The notes: generated by a model from the letters alone, not told the origin. Counted from the stretch's first letter, positions 25,812 through 34,897 are shown. The stretch is DNA of 64,000 nt from Mycobacterium sp. 852002-51971_SCH5477799-a (GCF_001667145.1 NZ_LZIF01000122.1:1-64000); one strand, 5' to 3'. A program made the numbers and translations.

Positions 25812-27259
25812 CGGAGTTGGTCCTTCATCACTTTCCCCGTCGCGTTGAGTGGGAGTGAGTTGAGGAACTCTACCGTGCGCGGCACCTTGAATCCGGCCAT
25901 ACGGTCACGACACCAGCCGATCAATTCATCGGCACCGACATCGCCGTTGCGGACCACAAATGCTTTGCCGACCTGGCCCATCCGCTCGTCGGGGACACCG
26001 ATGACCGCGGCCTGCGCGACGGCCGGGTGGTTGAGCAAGAAGCCCTCGATCTCGGCCGGGTAGGCGTTGAAGCCGCCGACGATGAACATGTCCTTCTTGC
26101 GGCCTACGATGCGCAGCCGCCCTGTCTCCGTGAAGTCTCCGAGGTCTCCGGTGTGCAGCCAGCCATCGCGGTCGATCGCTTCGGCAGTGGCCTCCGGTTC
26201 GTCGAGATATCCCTGCATGACTCCGTAGCCACGGACCAGCACCTCGCCGTCCTCGGCGATGCGCACCTCGACCCCCTCGCACGGCATGCCCGCGGTGGTC
26301 GCGACATCCTCGAACGAATCGCCGGGCAAAGACAGGGTGACGTTGCCGGCCTCGGTCAGGCCGTAACCGGTCATCAACGTCTTGAACGGCAGTTCGTCAT
26401 GGATGCGACGCACCAGTTCGACCGGGATGTCAGCGGCGCCGGTCACTCCCGCACGCAACGACGACAGCCTGGACTTGTCCCCCACCGTCAGCAACGAGTG
26501 ATACAGCGTCGGCGGTCCGGGAAGCATCGTGATGCGTTCGCGTTCAATCAAATCCACCACCGTGTCGACGTCGAACACCGCGACGGGCAGCATCGTCGCA
26601 CCGCGCAGGAAAGAGGTCACGAGGCCGGCCTTCAGCCCGAACGTGTGGAAGTACGGGTTGATCTGCAGATAGCGGTCACCCTCGCGTAAATCCGCAAGCG
26701 TCGCCCATTCCTCGTACATGCGCAGCGTTTGACCGTGGTTGAGCATCGCCCCCTTGGGGCGCCCGGTCGTGCCCGAGGTGAAGATGATGTCCGAGGTGTC
26801 GGTGCCACTCACCGGACGCTCGAATGGCGAACCACTGGACAGGAAGTCGGACTTCAGGTCGATGACCGGCACCCCGGCGGGCGCGGTGTAATCCTGGTTC
26901 AGAAAACCCTCTTGGACCAGGACGGCCTTCACGGTGCTGCGGACGATAATGTCGCCGGCTTCTTCGGTCTTGAACCGCGTGTTGACCGGGACGAGCACAC
27001 CGCCCGCGGTGAGCAACCCGAACGCGGCGATGATCCACTCGGCCGAATTCGGTGCCCAGATCGCGACCCGGTCGCCCTTTTCGATGCCAAGGTCAGCGAA
27101 AGCGCCTGCGGCGCAACGAATTCGCTCGTCAACCTGCCTGAAAGTCAAGCGCAGCGAACCGTCAACGACCGCTTCCGCGTCGCCGAAGCGGTCCGCTGCG
27201 CTGAGGACCATCTCCGGGATGGTCTGCCACTCAGGTTCGATTGGCCGACTCCTCCTCAT
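25808..27259 (-). CDS. Acyl-CoA synthetase (AMP-dependent, FadD3-like)
   Basis: This 483-residue ANL-family ligase activates a carboxylic acid to its CoA ester via an acyl-AMP. It has P-loop TSGTTGRPKG at 161-170, TGYGLTEAG, HTGDLG, and the catalytic lysine in PLNATGKVMK near the C-terminus. It is closer to FadD3-type ligases that act on sterol-derived acids than to long-chain FadDs, judged by INPYFHTFGLKAG and LPGPPTLYHSLL. The first codons contain AGGAGGAG, which resembles a ribosome-binding site inside the coding start, so the true start could lie slightly downstream. Confidence 0.88.
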   Translation of the reverse strand: MRRSRPIEPEWQTIPEMVLSAADRFGDAEAVVDGSLRLTFRQVDERIRCAAGAFADLGIEKGDRVAIWAPNSAEWIIAAFGLLTAGGVLVPVNTRFKTEEAGDIIVRSTVKAVLVQEGFLNQDYTAPAGVPVIDLKSDFLSSGSPFERPVSGTDTSDIIFTSGTTGRPKGAMLNHGQTLRMYEEWATLADLREGDRYLQINPYFHTFGLKAGLVTSFLRGATMLPVAVFDVDTVVDLIERERITMLPGPPTLYHSLLTVGDKSRLSSLRAGVTGAADIPVELVRRIHDELPFKTLMTGYGLTEAGNVTLSLPGDSFEDVATTAGMPCEGVEVRIAEDGEVLVRGYGVMQGYLDEPEATAEAIDRDGWLHTGDLGDFTETGRLRIVGRKKDMFIVGGFNAYPAEIEGFLLNHPAVAQAAVIGVPDERMGQVGKAFVVRNGDVGADELIGWCRDRMAGFKVPRTVEFLNSLPLNATGKVMKDQLR

Positions 27260-27301
27260 CGCGCTTCGCGCTCTGCATCGTCGCCGACCGGCGGCTACGC
27301 G

Positions 27302-28492
27302 TCACACCGTGACGAGCCGACCGAGGTTGCCGCCCATGATCTTTGCCTGGTCGTCGACCGACAGGTGTGACAGCGCCTCGATGTAATAGGTCGGCTCCGC
27401 CAGCCCCTCGGGGTGCGGCCAGTCCGAGCCGTACAGCACCTGATCCACACCGACGAGGTTGACCAGATCGTCGATGCCGTCCTCGAAGAACGGGCTGACG
27501 TGAATCCGGCTCTTGACCATCTCGACGGGGTCGCTCGGGAAGGCCTCCGGGGCCTTGCGGAAGACCTCGGCCAAGCCGTCCAGCAGCGGGGTCATCCACT
27601 TCGAGCCGGCTTCGACGATCGCGACCTTCAGCTTCGGGTGGCGGTAGAGCGCGCCGTGAATCACCCATGACCCGACCGAGTCCTGGATCGGCCGCCACTC
27701 GTTGAGGATGCCCATCGCGTTGGTTTGGAACGGCAGCATCTCCTGGTCGGCGCCGTCCCACTCCGAGGTGTACCGGGAGTAACCGCTGTCGCTGGAGTGC
27801 ATGCCGACCAGCACGTCGTGTTCGACAACCCGCTCCCAGAACGGGTCGAACTCTGGCACCGCGAACGACCGCGGACCGCGGAAGCCGGGGACCGGCGCCG
27901 GGCGAACCAGGATGGCGCGGGCGCCACGCTTGACCGCCCACTCCAGCTCCTCGATCGCCTTCTCGACGATCGGCAGGGTGATGACGGGTGTGGTGAAGAT
28001 GCGGTTCTGGTAGTTGAAGCCCCAGACCTCGTCTAGCCACTCGTTCAGGGCGTGGACCAGAACGTGGATGGCGAGCGGGTCGTCACGCAGACGCTCCTCC
28101 AGGAGGCTGGCCAAGGTCGGGAACATCAGGGTCTTGTCCAGGCCCAGCTCGTTCATCGTCTCCAGGCGCGGGCCGGGCTCGAAGAACGCCGGGATCGCGC
28201 GCATCGGCTCGCCGAACAGCTCGCGCTTGGTCTTGCCGTCGGGGTTGCCGTACTTGAAGTACTCCTCCCAGGCGCCCGGCCGGGCAACGACCTCGAAGGT
28301 CGGGTTGGGGATGTAGTTGCTGATCTGGCCGCGGATGGCAATCTTGGTGCGACCGTTGATCTGCACGTACTGGACGTAGTCCTTGTACTCCTTGGGCAGG
28401 AACTTGGTCAGCGCCTCCGGCGGCTCATAGAGGTGATTATCCGCGTCAAAGATCGGGAACGGGACGTCCACCTTGTGCGACAACTGGCCCAT
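27302..28492 (-). CDS. Amidohydrolase-2 family metal-dependent hydrolase/decarboxylase
   Basis: This 396-residue TIM-barrel protein of the ACMSD-like amidohydrolase group keeps the N-terminal metal motif DADNH (16-20), a central His in VGMHSSDSG, and the terminal Asp in YGSDWPHPEG. Family members hydrolyse, decarboxylate or hydrate ring-cleavage products. The ATG at 28492 has a strong AAGGAGG upstream. A perfect GAGAAT-N3-ATTCTC palindrome lies 23 bp upstream of the start. It is followed by fadD on the same strand. Confidence 0.88.
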   Translation of the reverse strand: MGQLSHKVDVPFPIFDADNHLYEPPEALTKFLPKEYKDYVQYVQINGRTKIAIRGQISNYIPNPTFEVVARPGAWEEYFKYGNPDGKTKRELFGEPMRAIPAFFEPGPRLETMNELGLDKTLMFPTLASLLEERLRDDPLAIHVLVHALNEWLDEVWGFNYQNRIFTTPVITLPIVEKAIEELEWAVKRGARAILVRPAPVPGFRGPRSFAVPEFDPFWERVVEHDVLVGMHSSDSGYSRYTSEWDGADQEMLPFQTNAMGILNEWRPIQDSVGSWVIHGALYRHPKLKVAIVEAGSKWMTPLLDGLAEVFRKAPEAFPSDPVEMVKSRIHVSPFFEDGIDDLVNLVGVDQVLYGSDWPHPEGLAEPTYYIEALSHLSVDDQAKIMGGNLGRLVTV

Positions 28493-28514
28493 GAAATCCT
28501 CCTTCGCAATTTAT

Positions 28515-28529
28515 GAGAATACTATTCTC
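28515..28529. promoter_or_regulatory. Palindromic operator, perfect GAGAAT-ACT-ATTCTC
   Basis: A perfect 6-bp-arm palindrome with a 3-nt centre lies 22 bp upstream of the amidohydrolase start. The same sequence recurs upstream of other lipid-catabolism genes in the window, so it is probably a regulator binding site. Confidence 0.7.
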
Positions 28530-28578
28530 TACCCGCGCGTAATCGCAACGTGGGTCCCCGGATCGCGGTTCGGCGTGC

Positions 28579-28998
28579 TCAGCACGCCACGGAAATCTTG
28601 TACGTGGCGGTAGCCGGTTCACCGGGTTTGGCGGTCAGGTAGCCGTTGGCGGTCCCGCTGACGGTGAATTTGTCACCGGTCATGCTCATGCCGGCCTCCC
28701 CGTCGCCGCCCCGGGAGTACATTCCGCTGAAGCCACCCAGGTTCTGGATGTGTACCGACTCGGCCGTCGCCGGTTGCGCACTCTCGTCGATCACGACCTT
28801 GGCTCCGGCAAAGTCGCTGCCGATCTCGATCGTCCGGGTCCATTCCCTCTGACTGCATTTCACAACGTGAAAACTGCGGTCGTTGCCGTTGACGGTCACC
28901 GATGCGGTGCTGGCGATTTGGCTCGGCGACCGCGACGTGCACGCCCCAACCAAGGCAACGGCAAGGACCGCCGCGGCGGCCACCATTCGGTTCCGCAT
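28579..28998 (-). CDS. LpqH-family lipoprotein
   Basis: This 139-residue precursor has a lipobox LVGAC with Cys20 as the lipidation site, and a body resembling the 19-kDa antigen LpqH (ASVTVNGNDRSF ... KFTVSGTANGYL ... YKISVAC). It would be exported and anchored in the cell envelope; LpqH-type proteins have no known enzymatic role. The ATG at 28998 has GAGGTGA upstream. Confidence 0.85.
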   Translation of the reverse strand: MRNRMVAAAAVLAVALVGACTSRSPSQIASTASVTVNGNDRSFHVVKCSQREWTRTIEIGSDFAGAKVVIDESAQPATAESVHIQNLGGFSGMYSRGGDGEAGMSMTGDKFTVSGTANGYLTAKPGEPATATYKISVAC

Positions 28999-29043
28999 CG
29001 GATCACCTCTATCCTCACTGGCTGAAGTTCTTGGGCCTGCAGC

Positions 29044-29071
29044 GATGATGTTATTCTCGCGAAAAGAGAAT
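29044..29071. promoter_or_regulatory. Composite palindromic site upstream of lpqH-like and ech genes
   Basis: ATTCTC (29053-29058) and GAGAAT (29066-29071) face each other across 7 nt between the divergent lpqH-like and enoyl-CoA hydratase genes. Read as GATGAT-GTT-ATTCTC (29044-29058), it matches the GAGAAT-N3-ATTCTC palindrome with two mismatches. Confidence 0.5.
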
Positions 29072-29105
29072 GCCAATATCGTGTTCTTGTCGAGGAGCGA
29101 TACAC

Positions 29106-29861
29106 ATGGTGGACCTGGAGATCGATGCCGGGTTGGCGGTGGTCACCATCGATCGCCCGCAGGCACGCAACGCCATCGGTCTGGACACTATGGACCAGCT
29201 GGAGAAGGCGCTCGTTGCGGCGGAAGGCGCTGAAGCGCTGGTGATCAAGGGCGCCGGAGACAAAGCTTTCGTCTCCGGCGGCGACCTCAAGGAACTGAGC
29301 GCGCTGCGGACCGAGCAGGACGCCGCGGCCATGGCCCGGCGGATGCGGTCCATCTGCGACCAGCTGGCGGACTTCCCCGCACCGGTCATCGCCGCGCTCA
29401 ACGGCCACGCGTTCGGTGGCGGTGCCGAAGTCGCTGTCGCCGCCGACATCCGGGTAGCCGCCGACGACATCAAGATCGCCTTCAACCAAGTACAGCTGGA
29501 GATCATGCCTGCCTGGGGCGGGGCCGAGCGACTGGCCGCGCTGGTCGGAAAGAGCAGGGCGCTGCTGCTGGCCGGCTCCGGAACCGCCCTCACCGCTTTC
29601 GACGCCGAACGCATCGGCCTAGTGGACCAGGTCGTGCCCCGCGGCGTCTTCGATTCACCCGACGAGGGTTGGCGAGCCATCGCGAGGTCGCTGACCCGCC
29701 GCCCGGCGGCCGAGGTAAAGCGCGTAATCCGCGGAGTTTCCCCTGAGGAGGCGATAGCATCCTTCGCACGGCTTTGGGTTGCCGACCCGCACTGGCAGGC
29801 CGCAGAACGGGTGATGAACCGCAACAACAAACCGCGCCCGGCCGCCGGAGGAGCGTCATGA
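29106..29861 (+). CDS. Enoyl-CoA hydratase/isomerase family protein
   Basis: This 251-residue crotonase-fold protein has the oxyanion-hole segments AFVSGGDLKEL and NGHAFGGGAEVA. It would hydrate or isomerise an enoyl-CoA. The ATG at 29106 follows GAGGAG. It is divergent from the LpqH-like gene, with the palindromic site between them. It overlaps the downstream secreted-protein gene by 4 nt (ATGA). Confidence 0.88.
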   Translation: MVDLEIDAGLAVVTIDRPQARNAIGLDTMDQLEKALVAAEGAEALVIKGAGDKAFVSGGDLKELSALRTEQDAAAMARRMRSICDQLADFPAPVIAALNGHAFGGGAEVAVAADIRVAADDIKIAFNQVQLEIMPAWGGAERLAALVGKSRALLLAGSGTALTAFDAERIGLVDQVVPRGVFDSPDEGWRAIARSLTRRPAAEVKRVIRGVSPEEAIASFARLWVADPHWQAAERVMNRNNKPRPAAGGAS

Positions 29862-30292
29862 CCACAACCAGGACAGTGATGGGCGTCGGCTCCGTCGTGT
29901 CGTTGGCTGCTCTATTGACATCGGCGGGCGTGCTGGTGGGAAGCGGACGGGCACATGCCGACCCGGTCATGCATCACGTCAGGTACAGCGTCTCGGCACA
30001 GAATCCGATCTATACGAGCATCTACTACCTGGACCACCAGCCGGACAAATTCTCCGACTACAGCCACAACCCCTACTCGTTCACACCGCACGTCGACGTC
30101 GACCTGGCCCCGGGCAAGCCATGGGGCTTCGATCTGGAGATGTCGGACCCCGACCATTACGCGATGGTCGTGGCGAGCACGGGCACGGAGCCCGGCACGC
30201 CGGGACTTCACTGCGATCTGGCGGTAGACGGCGCCGTCGTCGTATCCAAGGACGGTCCCAAAGGCGTGCTCTGCTCGCTGCGGAATTGGTGA
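29858..30292 (+). CDS. Secreted protein, MmpS-like
   Basis: This 144-residue precursor has a Sec signal peptide (VVSLAALLTSAGVL, cleavage near RAHA-DP) and a single beta-rich domain ending GLHCDLAVDGAVVV and VLCSLRNW. The layout resembles MmpS-like or other small secreted mycobacterial proteins. Function unknown. It is translationally coupled to the enoyl-CoA hydratase, and its 3' end overlaps the convergent TetR gene by 85 nt. Confidence 0.7.
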   Translation: MTTTRTVMGVGSVVSLAALLTSAGVLVGSGRAHADPVMHHVRYSVSAQNPIYTSIYYLDHQPDKFSDYSHNPYSFTPHVDVDLAPGKPWGFDLEMSDPDHYAMVVASTGTEPGTPGLHCDLAVDGAVVVSKDGPKGVLCSLRNW

Positions 30293-30927
30293 ACCACCCA
30301 GGTCTGCGGTACGCCCTCGATCGGCTGCGGCTCGCCTTCCAGGCGGCGCAAGTAGTTCTCCACCAATTCCAACGTCTCGGCGTGTCCGGCGGACATACCG
30401 ATCGCCTGCTCGAGTACCAGAAAGCGCGACAGACTGCTCATCAACACCGTCCACACGACCGGAGGGATGTCGATGTCTTGGCCTTCGTCTTGAATTCTGG
30501 AGCCGTAGCGCTCCAGCGCTGTCGCCACCGCTTGGCGCTGCTCTTCGCGGAAACGCTCTGCGTAATAAGCGATTTCGGCCCGCATCTCTTTGCGGTGATT
30601 GGCCAGTGCCATGAATTCCATCGAAATCCGCGTGAACGCGGGGTCCGTGCCGAATCGCCACAGCGCCCACAGCGGCTGCGGCAACTTCAGCATTTGCGCG
30701 TGCACTTCGAGCGCTTCCTCCGCCCGGCGACGGAAGACCTCCAGGAACAGCTCCTCCATGGTGCGGAAGTAGTAGTGCACCAGCTGAGGCTTCAGCCCGG
30801 CCTTGTTCGCGAGGCGGCGCGAGGTGACCGCGGCATAGCCTTCCTCGAGCATCAGCCGCTCGGCGGCATCGAGCAACAAGCCGCGGTTTTTCGCGTCCGG
30901 CGCCCCGATTCTGCGGGCCGATGTCAT
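30208..30927 (-). CDS. TetR-family transcriptional regulator
   Basis: This 239-residue regulator has an N-terminal helix-turn-helix (VTSRRLANKAGLKPQLVHYYF, about residues 34-54) and a long C-terminal tail. The last ~28 residues are encoded antisense to the neighbouring secreted-protein gene. It is divergent from the P450 at 31121, whose upstream region contains palindromes, so it probably regulates that P450 and itself. It is also a candidate for the GAGAAT-N3-ATTCTC sites, but this is inference. Confidence 0.88.
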   Translation of the reverse strand: MTSARRIGAPDAKNRGLLLDAAERLMLEEGYAAVTSRRLANKAGLKPQLVHYYFRTMEELFLEVFRRRAEEALEVHAQMLKLPQPLWALWRFGTDPAFTRISMEFMALANHRKEMRAEIAYYAERFREEQRQAVATALERYGSRIQDEGQDIDIPPVVWTVLMSSLSRFLVLEQAIGMSAGHAETLELVENYLRRLEGEPQPIEGVPQTWVVHQFRSEQSTPLGPSLDTTTAPSTARSQ

Positions 30928-31020
30928 GTCCCTGCTCCGTACTGTGTGCCATCCCGTGCCGACCACACGGATCGTATCGTGGCGTGGCGTTGCGACCTTG
31001 ACCCTGACATTACCGCCATG

Positions 31021-31055
31021 CTAAGCAGGTGCTCAGCACATTTTCGATCTCGAAA
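31021..31055. promoter_or_regulatory. Palindromes upstream of the P450
   Basis: Two inverted repeats lie in the TetR-P450 gap: CTAAGC-AGGT-GCTCAG (31021-31036, five of six pairs) and the perfect TTTCGA-TC-TCGAAA (31042-31055). Either could bind the divergent TetR. Confidence 0.5.
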
Positions 31056-31120
31056 TCGGGCGGCGGTACAGCTTGCCGCCGAATACCGCCGGTAAACGCA
31101 GCCCAGGGAGACGCAATCCG

Positions 31121-32416
31121 ATGAGCACCTTCGACTCGATCGACTTCTTCACCGATCCGTCACTGGTCCCAGATCCGCACCCTTACTTCGACTACCTGCG
31201 CAGTCAAAATCCGGTGTTGCGCCTGCCGCACTACGGGGTCATCGCCGTCACCGGCTACGACGAAGCCTGCGAGATCTACAAGGACCCGGACACTTTCTCC
31301 AACATCGTCGCCCTCGGTGGGCCCTTCCCGCCGTTACCGTTCACGCCCGAAGGCGACGACATCGGCCCGCAGATCGATGCGCACCGCAGCTCCTTTCCGA
31401 TGAACGAGCACATGGTCACCATGGACCCGCCCGACCACACCAAGGCACGGTCGGTGCTCGCCAAGCTGCTGACCCCGAGCCGGCTGAAGCAGAACGAGGA
31501 GTTCATGTGGCGCCTCGCCGACCGTCAGCTCGACGAATTCCTCAGCCTCGGTGAGTGCGAGTTCATCGCCGAATATTCCAAGCCCTTCGCCACCTTGGTG
31601 ATTGCCGACCTGCTCGGCGTCCCGGAGGAGGACCACAAGGAGTTCCGCACCGTCTTGGGCGCCGACCGGCCCGGCGCGCGGGTGGGCGCCCTGGACCACG
31701 AGTCGGTGGGCATCAACCCCCTGGAGTGGCTCGACGACAAGTTCTGTAACTACATCGAGGATCGGCGCCGCGAGCCTCGCGGCGACGTGCTCACCTTCCT
31801 GGCGGAAGCGAAGTACCCGGACGGATCGACGCCCCCGGTGATCGAGGTCGTCCGCTCGGCGACCTTCCTCTTCGCCGCGGGCCAGGAAACCACGGCGAAG
31901 CTGCTCAGCGCCGCCCTGCAAGTTCTCGGTGACCGGCCCGATATCCAGCAACAGTTGCGCGAGGACCGCAGCCTGATCCCCGGGTTCATCGAGGAATCGC
32001 TGCGGATGGACAGCCCCGTCAAGAGCGACTCGCGGCTGGCCCGCAAGGCAGCCACCGTCGGCGGTGTCGACATCCCCGCGGGCACCGTGGTGATGATCCT
32101 GCCGGGCGCCGCCAACCGCGACCCGCGCCGGTTCCAGAACCCGCACGAGTTCGACTTGCGCCGCAAGAACGTTCGCGAACACATGGCGTTCGCCCGTGGT
32201 GTGCACTCGTGCCCCGGCGGTCCGCTCGCCCGCGTCGAGGGGCGTGTGTCGATCGAGCGCATCCTGGACCGGATGCCGCACATTGAAATCAACGAGGCCC
32301 ATCACGGGCCGGCCGCCGATCGTCGTTACACCTACGAGCCGACCTACATCCTGCGTGGACTGAGCGAGCTGCACCTGACGTTCACCACCGCGGACGCGGT
32401 CGCTCCGGTGGCCTAG
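31121..32416 (+). CDS. Cytochrome P450
   Basis: This 431-residue P450 has the I-helix AGQETT, the ExxR in EESLR, and the heme-binding loop FARGVHSCPGG with Cys364 as axial ligand. It would hydroxylate an unknown lipophilic substrate in the cytoplasm using ferredoxin-delivered electrons. The ATG at 31121 has GGGAG about 10 nt upstream. A 3Fe-4S ferredoxin lies further away in the window (50562) next to a second P450. Confidence 0.92.
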   Translation: MSTFDSIDFFTDPSLVPDPHPYFDYLRSQNPVLRLPHYGVIAVTGYDEACEIYKDPDTFSNIVALGGPFPPLPFTPEGDDIGPQIDAHRSSFPMNEHMVTMDPPDHTKARSVLAKLLTPSRLKQNEEFMWRLADRQLDEFLSLGECEFIAEYSKPFATLVIADLLGVPEEDHKEFRTVLGADRPGARVGALDHESVGINPLEWLDDKFCNYIEDRRREPRGDVLTFLAEAKYPDGSTPPVIEVVRSATFLFAAGQETTAKLLSAALQVLGDRPDIQQQLREDRSLIPGFIEESLRMDSPVKSDSRLARKAATVGGVDIPAGTVVMILPGAANRDPRRFQNPHEFDLRRKNVREHMAFARGVHSCPGGPLARVEGRVSIERILDRMPHIEINEAHHGPAADRRYTYEPTYILRGLSELHLTFTTADAVAPVA

Positions 32417-32438
32417 GAACACTCGCCACTGGCGAGCG

Positions 32439-32720
32439 CTACCGGACCTGCATTCCGACGAAGTAGCTGCCGAGCAAGACGACGGCGATCAGCACCACCC
32501 ACGCGTCGGTGAGTCGGCACAGCAGGACCGGGGCGTCTCGCACCTCCATGAACTCGCGAAATATGATGCGCACCTTGATAAGTGCGATGACGATGACGCT
32601 CGACGTCACCACCGCGCTGGACTTCAGCAGTCCGCCGGCGGAGTGATCTATCCCCAGATAAGCCAGCGTCAGCGCGGCCAGGATCACCCAGACGAACAGC
32701 AACCTCTTGTTGAATTTCAC
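32439..32720 (-). CDS. Cytochrome c oxidase subunit IV-like membrane protein
   Basis: This 93-residue protein has three predicted transmembrane segments (LLFVWVILAALTLAYLGI, VVTSSVIVIALIKV, AWVVLIAVVLLGSYFV) and resembles prokaryotic COX4/NorF-like proteins. It has a GTG start at 32720, 4 nt after the subunit III-like gene. No subunit I or II is encoded anywhere in this window. Confidence 0.72.
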   Translation of the reverse strand: MKFNKRLLFVWVILAALTLAYLGIDHSAGGLLKSSAVVTSSVIVIALIKVRIIFREFMEVRDAPVLLCRLTDAWVVLIAVVLLGSYFVGMQVR

Positions 32721-32724
32721 CCGC

Positions 32725-33303
32725 TCACCTCACCACGTAAAGCAGCGCAAAGATGAGCACCCATAGGAAATCGACGGTGTGCCAATACGTTGCGCCGGTT
32801 TCGACGATTTCCTGGGAGCGCCGCGCCGGACTCATGAGTTGGTAGACGACGACGCCCAGGACGACGAAGCCGATCAGCAGGTGAACGAAGTGGATCCCGG
32901 TGAGGAAGAAGTAGTACATGAAGAAGTCGTTGCGGCCTATGCCGTTCCCCGCTTGGACCAACCGCGCCCACTCGAACACCTTGAAAAACAGGAACACTAC
33001 GGCGAATCCTGCCGTGACGACGACATCCCTGAGAGCCGCGCGGTAAGCACCGGCGCGTGCCGACTGAACACACCGCGCCACTGACCACGAGCTGAGCAAC
33101 AAAATCAAAGTATTGAAGACTCCGATGCGCAGGTCGAGGTGCGCCTGCGAGTGCAAGAAGAGCTCAGGATTGCGGCCCCGGGCGAACAGGTAGAAGGCGA
33201 AATATCCTGTGAAAACCAGGGTTTCGAACAATACGAAGGCCCACATGTCGGGTTGGCCGGGCACGGCCCTGGCGCGTCCGCGCTCTTCGGCGAGGTCTGT
33301 CAT
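32725..33303 (-). CDS. Heme-copper oxidase subunit III-like membrane protein (NorE-like)
   Basis: This 192-residue protein has five hydrophobic segments. It resembles subunit III of heme-copper oxidases or NorE, with WAFVLFETLVFTGYFAFYL, FLFFKVFEW, and the HTVDFLWVLIFALLYV C-terminus. Subunit III proteins assist assembly and stability of the catalytic subunit. Its start overlaps the upstream membrane gene by 4 nt (ATGA). The absence of subunits I/II next to it is unusual. Confidence 0.8.
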   Translation of the reverse strand: MTDLAEERGRARAVPGQPDMWAFVLFETLVFTGYFAFYLFARGRNPELFLHSQAHLDLRIGVFNTLILLLSSWSVARCVQSARAGAYRAALRDVVVTAGFAVVFLFFKVFEWARLVQAGNGIGRNDFFMYYFFLTGIHFVHLLIGFVVLGVVVYQLMSPARRSQEIVETGATYWHTVDFLWVLIFALLYVVR

Positions 33304-34115
33304 CGCGCAACCGCCTTCTTTCGCGGCAGCTCAGGCAGCGGTCCGGTACCGAAGTCTTCACGTCGGATCATCTGAAACAGCATGACGATGAACGTGACCT
33401 GGTAAACCCCGAAGACGACCATGTCCAGCCACCAAGCGATCTCGCCGTCCCACGCGAACACGCCGCGCCGGAAGATCCAGCAGGGCGCCACGACCACCTC
33501 GGTCAGCGCGTTGCACAGGTTGAGGTAGCCGAACCACTTGGGGAATACGCGATTCCTGTCCAGCAAGATCGCCACCATCCAGATCAGCGAGCCGATCAGG
33601 AAGACTCCCATGGTTCCGTCGAAAGACAAGAAGGCGAAGTCATAGAGCCAACCGATCGCCTCGGGGTCGCGGTTGGGTCGCAGCGTGCCGACGATCAGGG
33701 CGATGTTGAGCAGCAGCATGCCGGGAACCGCGCTGAGCGAGTAGATGAGCAGATAGGAGTAAGCGAACGCGCGGCTGACCGACATGCGCCGCATCGAGTA
33801 AGCGATGAGGGCGTTGTTGACCGCGATCATGCCGCTGATGGCGAAGATGACCCCGAAGCCGACGGGTATGCCGAGGTGCCGTTCGGAAAACCAGTGAGCT
33901 TGGGTCGTGAGGTCCCAAGTGGGCTCCGGCGGCGGCTGAACTTGCGCCACGATGAAGAACATCGGGAAGAAAAGACTGTAGAACACCATGAGCACCCCCC
34001 ACGCCAACCACAGCTCTCGCTTGGGGTCGCGCCTCAGGTGCCAACCGATTCGGTGGTGCAGGGGGCCCGCGGGCGGCGTGGCCGGGGACGCCGGCGGTGC
34101 GACCACCGCGCTCAT
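33300..34115 (-). CDS. Multi-pass membrane protein of unknown function (related to upstream neighbour)
   Basis: This 271-residue protein has about six hydrophobic stretches, including MVFYSLFFPMFFIVAQV, FGVIFAISGMIAVNNAL and VFLIGSLIWMVAILL. It is similar in layout to the gene upstream: an FP-loop after the first helix, PPxPT / PPMSPT, and DGxxxFW near the end. No domain is recognised. The ATG at 34115 overlaps the upstream stop by 4 nt. It may be a membrane partner of the subunit III/IV-like proteins. Confidence 0.7.
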   Translation of the reverse strand: MSAVVAPPASPATPPAGPLHHRIGWHLRRDPKRELWLAWGVLMVFYSLFFPMFFIVAQVQPPPEPTWDLTTQAHWFSERHLGIPVGFGVIFAISGMIAVNNALIAYSMRRMSVSRAFAYSYLLIYSLSAVPGMLLLNIALIVGTLRPNRDPEAIGWLYDFAFLSFDGTMGVFLIGSLIWMVAILLDRNRVFPKWFGYLNLCNALTEVVVAPCWIFRRGVFAWDGEIAWWLDMVVFGVYQVTFIVMLFQMIRREDFGTGPLPELPRKKAVAR

Positions 34116-34897
34116 GCGGTGATCAATTCATCTGAGCGCCCGCGAGATTCGGCGCGCTCACGATACACGGCCCGTCCCAACACGACGCCCATCACAATGA
34201 TCCAGAGCGCGATGGCCACGTTTTTCACCCAGAACGACAGCACGCCATCCCAGGCCAGCGGGCCGGTCAACGACGCGCCGACGAACGTCGCCGGCACCAG
34301 CGCGGCCGCCACCAGAAGATTGAAGTTTGCCACCCAGCGGTTGAACACCGGACGGGACGGGTCATCGAAATAGATTGCCAGCGCCAAGATTACGCATTGA
34401 CCGATGAAAAACGGGACCAGGATGGTGAAGGTGATCCAGGCGAGATCGTTGAGCAGCTGCGTCAGTTCGGGGCTGCGCTCCGGGCGAAAGGCGGCCAGCA
34501 GCCAGCAGACGTCGGCGACGAGAAACAGCGTCGGGCCGCCGGCCGCGCACCCGAGCATGGCGTAGGAAAAGATCGGCGTCCGGTGCGCCATGCGGCGGAT
34601 CTGCAGCACGATCAGCGCCAGTATCGGCACGAGGCACACCCCGAACCAGTTGAACAGGATCATGCTGGAACGGATCTGCGGAATGTGCCCCGGATCGCGG
34701 TAGAAGGCGGCCACCTGCTCTGCCGGCATGGTGGGTGACATCGGCGGGTCGAATCCCGGGAATAGGAGGAAGGCGGCGATCCAGAGGATCAGCGCCGCCG
34801 GCAATGTCCAGAGCAGGATCAGCTCGCCCTCGGTCCGCCGGTAAGCGCTTCGGGCAGATGGGCTACTGCCCGCATCGTTTACGCCGACGTCGGACAT
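34112..34897 (-). CDS. Multi-pass membrane protein of unknown function, first gene of the operon
   Basis: This 261-residue protein has about six hydrophobic segments (LILLWTLPAALILWIAAFL, FNWFGVCLVPILALIVL, ITFTILVPFFIGQCVILALAI and others) and a periplasmic-side FPGFDPPMSPTMPAEQVAAFY. It is a probable paralogue of the next gene. The ATG at 34897 has AAGGAG upstream, and an 18-bp perfect palindrome lies 53 bp further upstream, so the operon is probably controlled by the divergent TetR. Confidence 0.72.
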   Translation of the reverse strand: MSDVGVNDAGSSPSARSAYRRTEGELILLWTLPAALILWIAAFLLFPGFDPPMSPTMPAEQVAAFYRDPGHIPQIRSSMILFNWFGVCLVPILALIVLQIRRMAHRTPIFSYAMLGCAAGGPTLFLVADVCWLLAAFRPERSPELTQLLNDLAWITFTILVPFFIGQCVILALAIYFDDPSRPVFNRWVANFNLLVAAALVPATFVGASLTGPLAWDGVLSFWVKNVAIALWIIVMGVVLGRAVYRERAESRGRSDELITA

